64,000 bases of DNA from assembly GCA_963775085.1 (NCBI GenBank), contig CAVZHO010000020.1, positions 62,001 to 126,000 of the forward strand, in the 5' to 3' direction. The notes under the pieces were generated by a model. The model saw only the letters and a list, made by a program, of their open reading frames with translations, was not told the origin of the DNA and did no database searches. Origin of the DNA: JAAFIP01 sp963775085. GTDB taxonomy: Bacteria; Pseudomonadota; Gammaproteobacteria; Burkholderiales; Burkholderiaceae_C. The translations under genes and the position numbers were made by a program. Below are positions 61,172-64,000 of this stretch, piece by piece. Numbering within the stretch: position 1 is the first letter of the stretch; each line of letters starts with the position of its first letter.

Positions 61172-62329
61172 TTAGAAGCGATCAGGATCGTCAACAATAT
61201 TAGTGTCGCAACCTTGTAGTCTTCTTTGCAGATCGGCTAGCGTAGGAGTTGCTTTTCGCAGCAACATGCTGTCGCCATAGCTAAAGAAGCGGTATTGCTG
61301 CGCGATGGCGTGCTGGTACAGCGCCATGATTTGCTCGTAGCCCGCAAAGGCGCTGACCAGCATCATCAATGTGCTTTTGGGCAGGTGAAAGTTGGTGATC
61401 AGCGTGTCTACCACTTTGAATTCAAAGCCGGGGGTGATGAAGATGTTGGTGTCGCCACTGGCCCGGCCCGTCTTGGCCCAGGTCTCCAGTGACCGCACGC
61501 TGGTGGTACCCACGGCTACCACCTTGCCGCCGCGTGCCTTGCAGTCGGCAATGGCTTGCAGCGTGGCATCAGGAATCGCGTAGCGCTCAAAGTGCATCAC
61601 ATGCTCGGCGATATTCTCGGCCTTGACGGGCTGGAAGGTGCCTGCACCGATGTGCAATGTGACGCTGGCGCGCTGCACGCCTTTGGCCTCCAGCGCGGCC
61701 AGCACGGTGTCGTCAAAATGCAAGGCGGCGGTGGGCGCGGCCACCGCGCCGGGGTGTTTGGCAAAGACGGTTTGGTAGCGCTGCGCGTCCTCCTGTTCAT
61801 CGGCCACATCGGTGGGCGACAGCGTGCCGCTTTGCTGGCGCTCGATATACGGCGGCAGCGGCATATGGCCGTGCCGTTGCATGAGCTGGTAGGGGTCGCC
61901 AGAGAGCAGAAAGCGAAACAGCGGGCCGTCGTCCTGCGGCCAGCGGCCAATCAGCGTCGCGGTAAAGCCGCCGACCATGTGCAGCACGCCACCCAGTTTG
62001 GGTTTTTTGCTGACCTTCAGGTGCGCTACGACTTCATGGCCTTGGATAACCCGCTCGATCAGCAACTCCAGCTTGCCGCCAGTCGATTTTTCGCCAAACA
62101 GCCGGGCTTTAACCACCTGGGTATCGTTGAATACCAGCAGGTCGCCAGCATTGAGCAAGCCGGATAAATCGTGGAACTTGCGATCCACAGGCTGTGCACC
62201 AGTGCCGTCCAGCAGCCGCGAGCTGCTGCGCTGGGCCGCCGGGTGCTGGGCGATCAGCTCGGGCGGTAATTGGTAGTCAAAATTGCTGGTAGTCCACGTC
62301 GCGTGGACATTAGTAGCTATAGAATGCAT
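61172..62329 (-). CDS. queA: tRNA preQ1(34) S-adenosylmethionine ribosyltransferase-isomerase
   Basis: 385 residues: FDYQLPPELIAQHPAAQRSSSRLL at the N-terminus, GDLLVFNDTQVVKARLFG, LHIGAGTFQPVKAENIAEHVMHFE, VVAVGTTSVRSLE, TLITNFHLPKSTLMMLVSAFAG. It makes epoxyqueuosine from preQ1-tRNA. Residues 1-15 (MHSIATNVHATWTTS) are encoded by a dispersed repeat and replace the usual MxxFTLSDFD-type start. The open frame continues upstream to 62422 without conserved sequence. A roughly 35-residue stretch (YQLMQRHGHMPLPPYIERQQ and following) is normal for the family. Confidence 0.94.
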   Translation of the reverse strand: MHSIATNVHATWTTSNFDYQLPPELIAQHPAAQRSSSRLLDGTGAQPVDRKFHDLSGLLNAGDLLVFNDTQVVKARLFGEKSTGGKLELLIERVIQGHEVVAHLKVSKKPKLGGVLHMVGGFTATLIGRWPQDDGPLFRFLLSGDPYQLMQRHGHMPLPPYIERQQSGTLSPTDVADEQEDAQRYQTVFAKHPGAVAAPTAALHFDDTVLAALEAKGVQRASVTLHIGAGTFQPVKAENIAEHVMHFERYAIPDATLQAIADCKARGGKVVAVGTTSVRSLETWAKTGRASGDTNIFITPGFEFKVVDTLITNFHLPKSTLMMLVSAFAGYEQIMALYQHAIAQQYRFFSYGDSMLLRKATPTLADLQRRLQGCDTNIVDDPDRF

Positions 62330-62333
62330 AGTG
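62286..62333 (-). repeat. Dispersed palindromic repeat, copy 14 (start of queA)
   Basis: Sense to queA: ATGCATTCTATAGCTACTAA then TGTCCACGCGACGTGGACTA. The hairpin has extended arms GTCCACG/CGTGGAC. The copy carries the queA ATG. Confidence 0.88.
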
Positions 62334-62415
62334 CTTGAGGGTGGGACACACCCGTGCCAAGTGGAAAGACAAAAAGAAACGGAGGACGCGGCGAAACCGC
62401 AGGCACAATTATCCC

Positions 62416-64000
<1,585 letters not shown>

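Overview
The window is a GC-rich chromosomal segment of a betaproteobacterium, most likely of the family Comamonadaceae and probably close to Rhodoferax. This rests on gene content and order (lptD-surA-rsmA, kdsD-kdsC-lptC, purE-purK-tsaC, a TorF porin-glnK-amtB operon, PhaM) and on a short dispersed repeat with the core ATAGCTGCTTACGTCC; genus level is inference. I found no tRNA, rRNA, CRISPR array, prophage or insertion-sequence transposase. Almost everything is core metabolism or envelope biogenesis.

Layout. 0-2.6 kb: the end of a malic enzyme, then a secreted barnase-type RNase with its barstar inhibitor. 2.7-9.5 kb, minus strand: an envelope block of an MCE-type lipid ABC transporter (STAS-permease, ATPase, MCE protein, auxiliary lipoprotein), an SDR, lptC, kdsC and kdsD. 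9.7-17.1 kb: an AEC transporter, a Rep-type helicase, mnmE, an EVE protein, a MOSC protein and an ammonium transporter behind a sigma-54 promoter. 17.1-20.9 kb: a bufferin-type RiPP cluster (DUF2282 precursor, DUF692/MNIO enzyme, DUF2063 partner) beside a TlpA-like thioredoxin and a divergent ECF sigma factor with a zinc-finger anti-sigma. 20.8-30.1 kb: a helical-backbone receptor, a glycine-rich RRM protein, apt, a glycine-zipper protein, cnoX, purE, purK, a Sua5-type tsaC and a frameshifted SGNH hydrolase. 30.3-43.1 kb: pckG, a DUF11 surface protein, a 49-residue membrane protein, threonine ammonia-lyase, a tandem AAA ATPase, a YidB protein, an MFS transporter, rsmE and amgK. 43.1-50.7 kb: lptD, surA, rsmA, a serine hydrolase and comM. 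50.8-53.7 kb: sigma-54-type porin-glnK-amtB operon. 53.7-64 kb: phaM, a FIST protein, a CREST-like membrane protein, an MFS-acyltransferase fusion, a zinc-ribbon membrane protein, tgt, queA and the 5' part of recG.

The most striking signal is a roughly 50-bp palindromic repeat: 15 good copies plus two partial ones in 64 kb. At least ten copies lie wholly or partly in coding sequence without breaking the frame. Copies in mnmE, bufC, a BtuF-like gene, cnoX, phaM and queA are translated in one same frame. In queA the repeat supplies the start codon and N-terminus; in a YidB gene it supplies the stop; in recG it adds about 30 residues between helicase motifs. This resembles the protein-coding palindromic elements of Rickettsia, in a Comamonadaceae-type genome. 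The bufferin cluster is the most interesting recognisable pathway, and one of these repeats sits inside its bufC gene.
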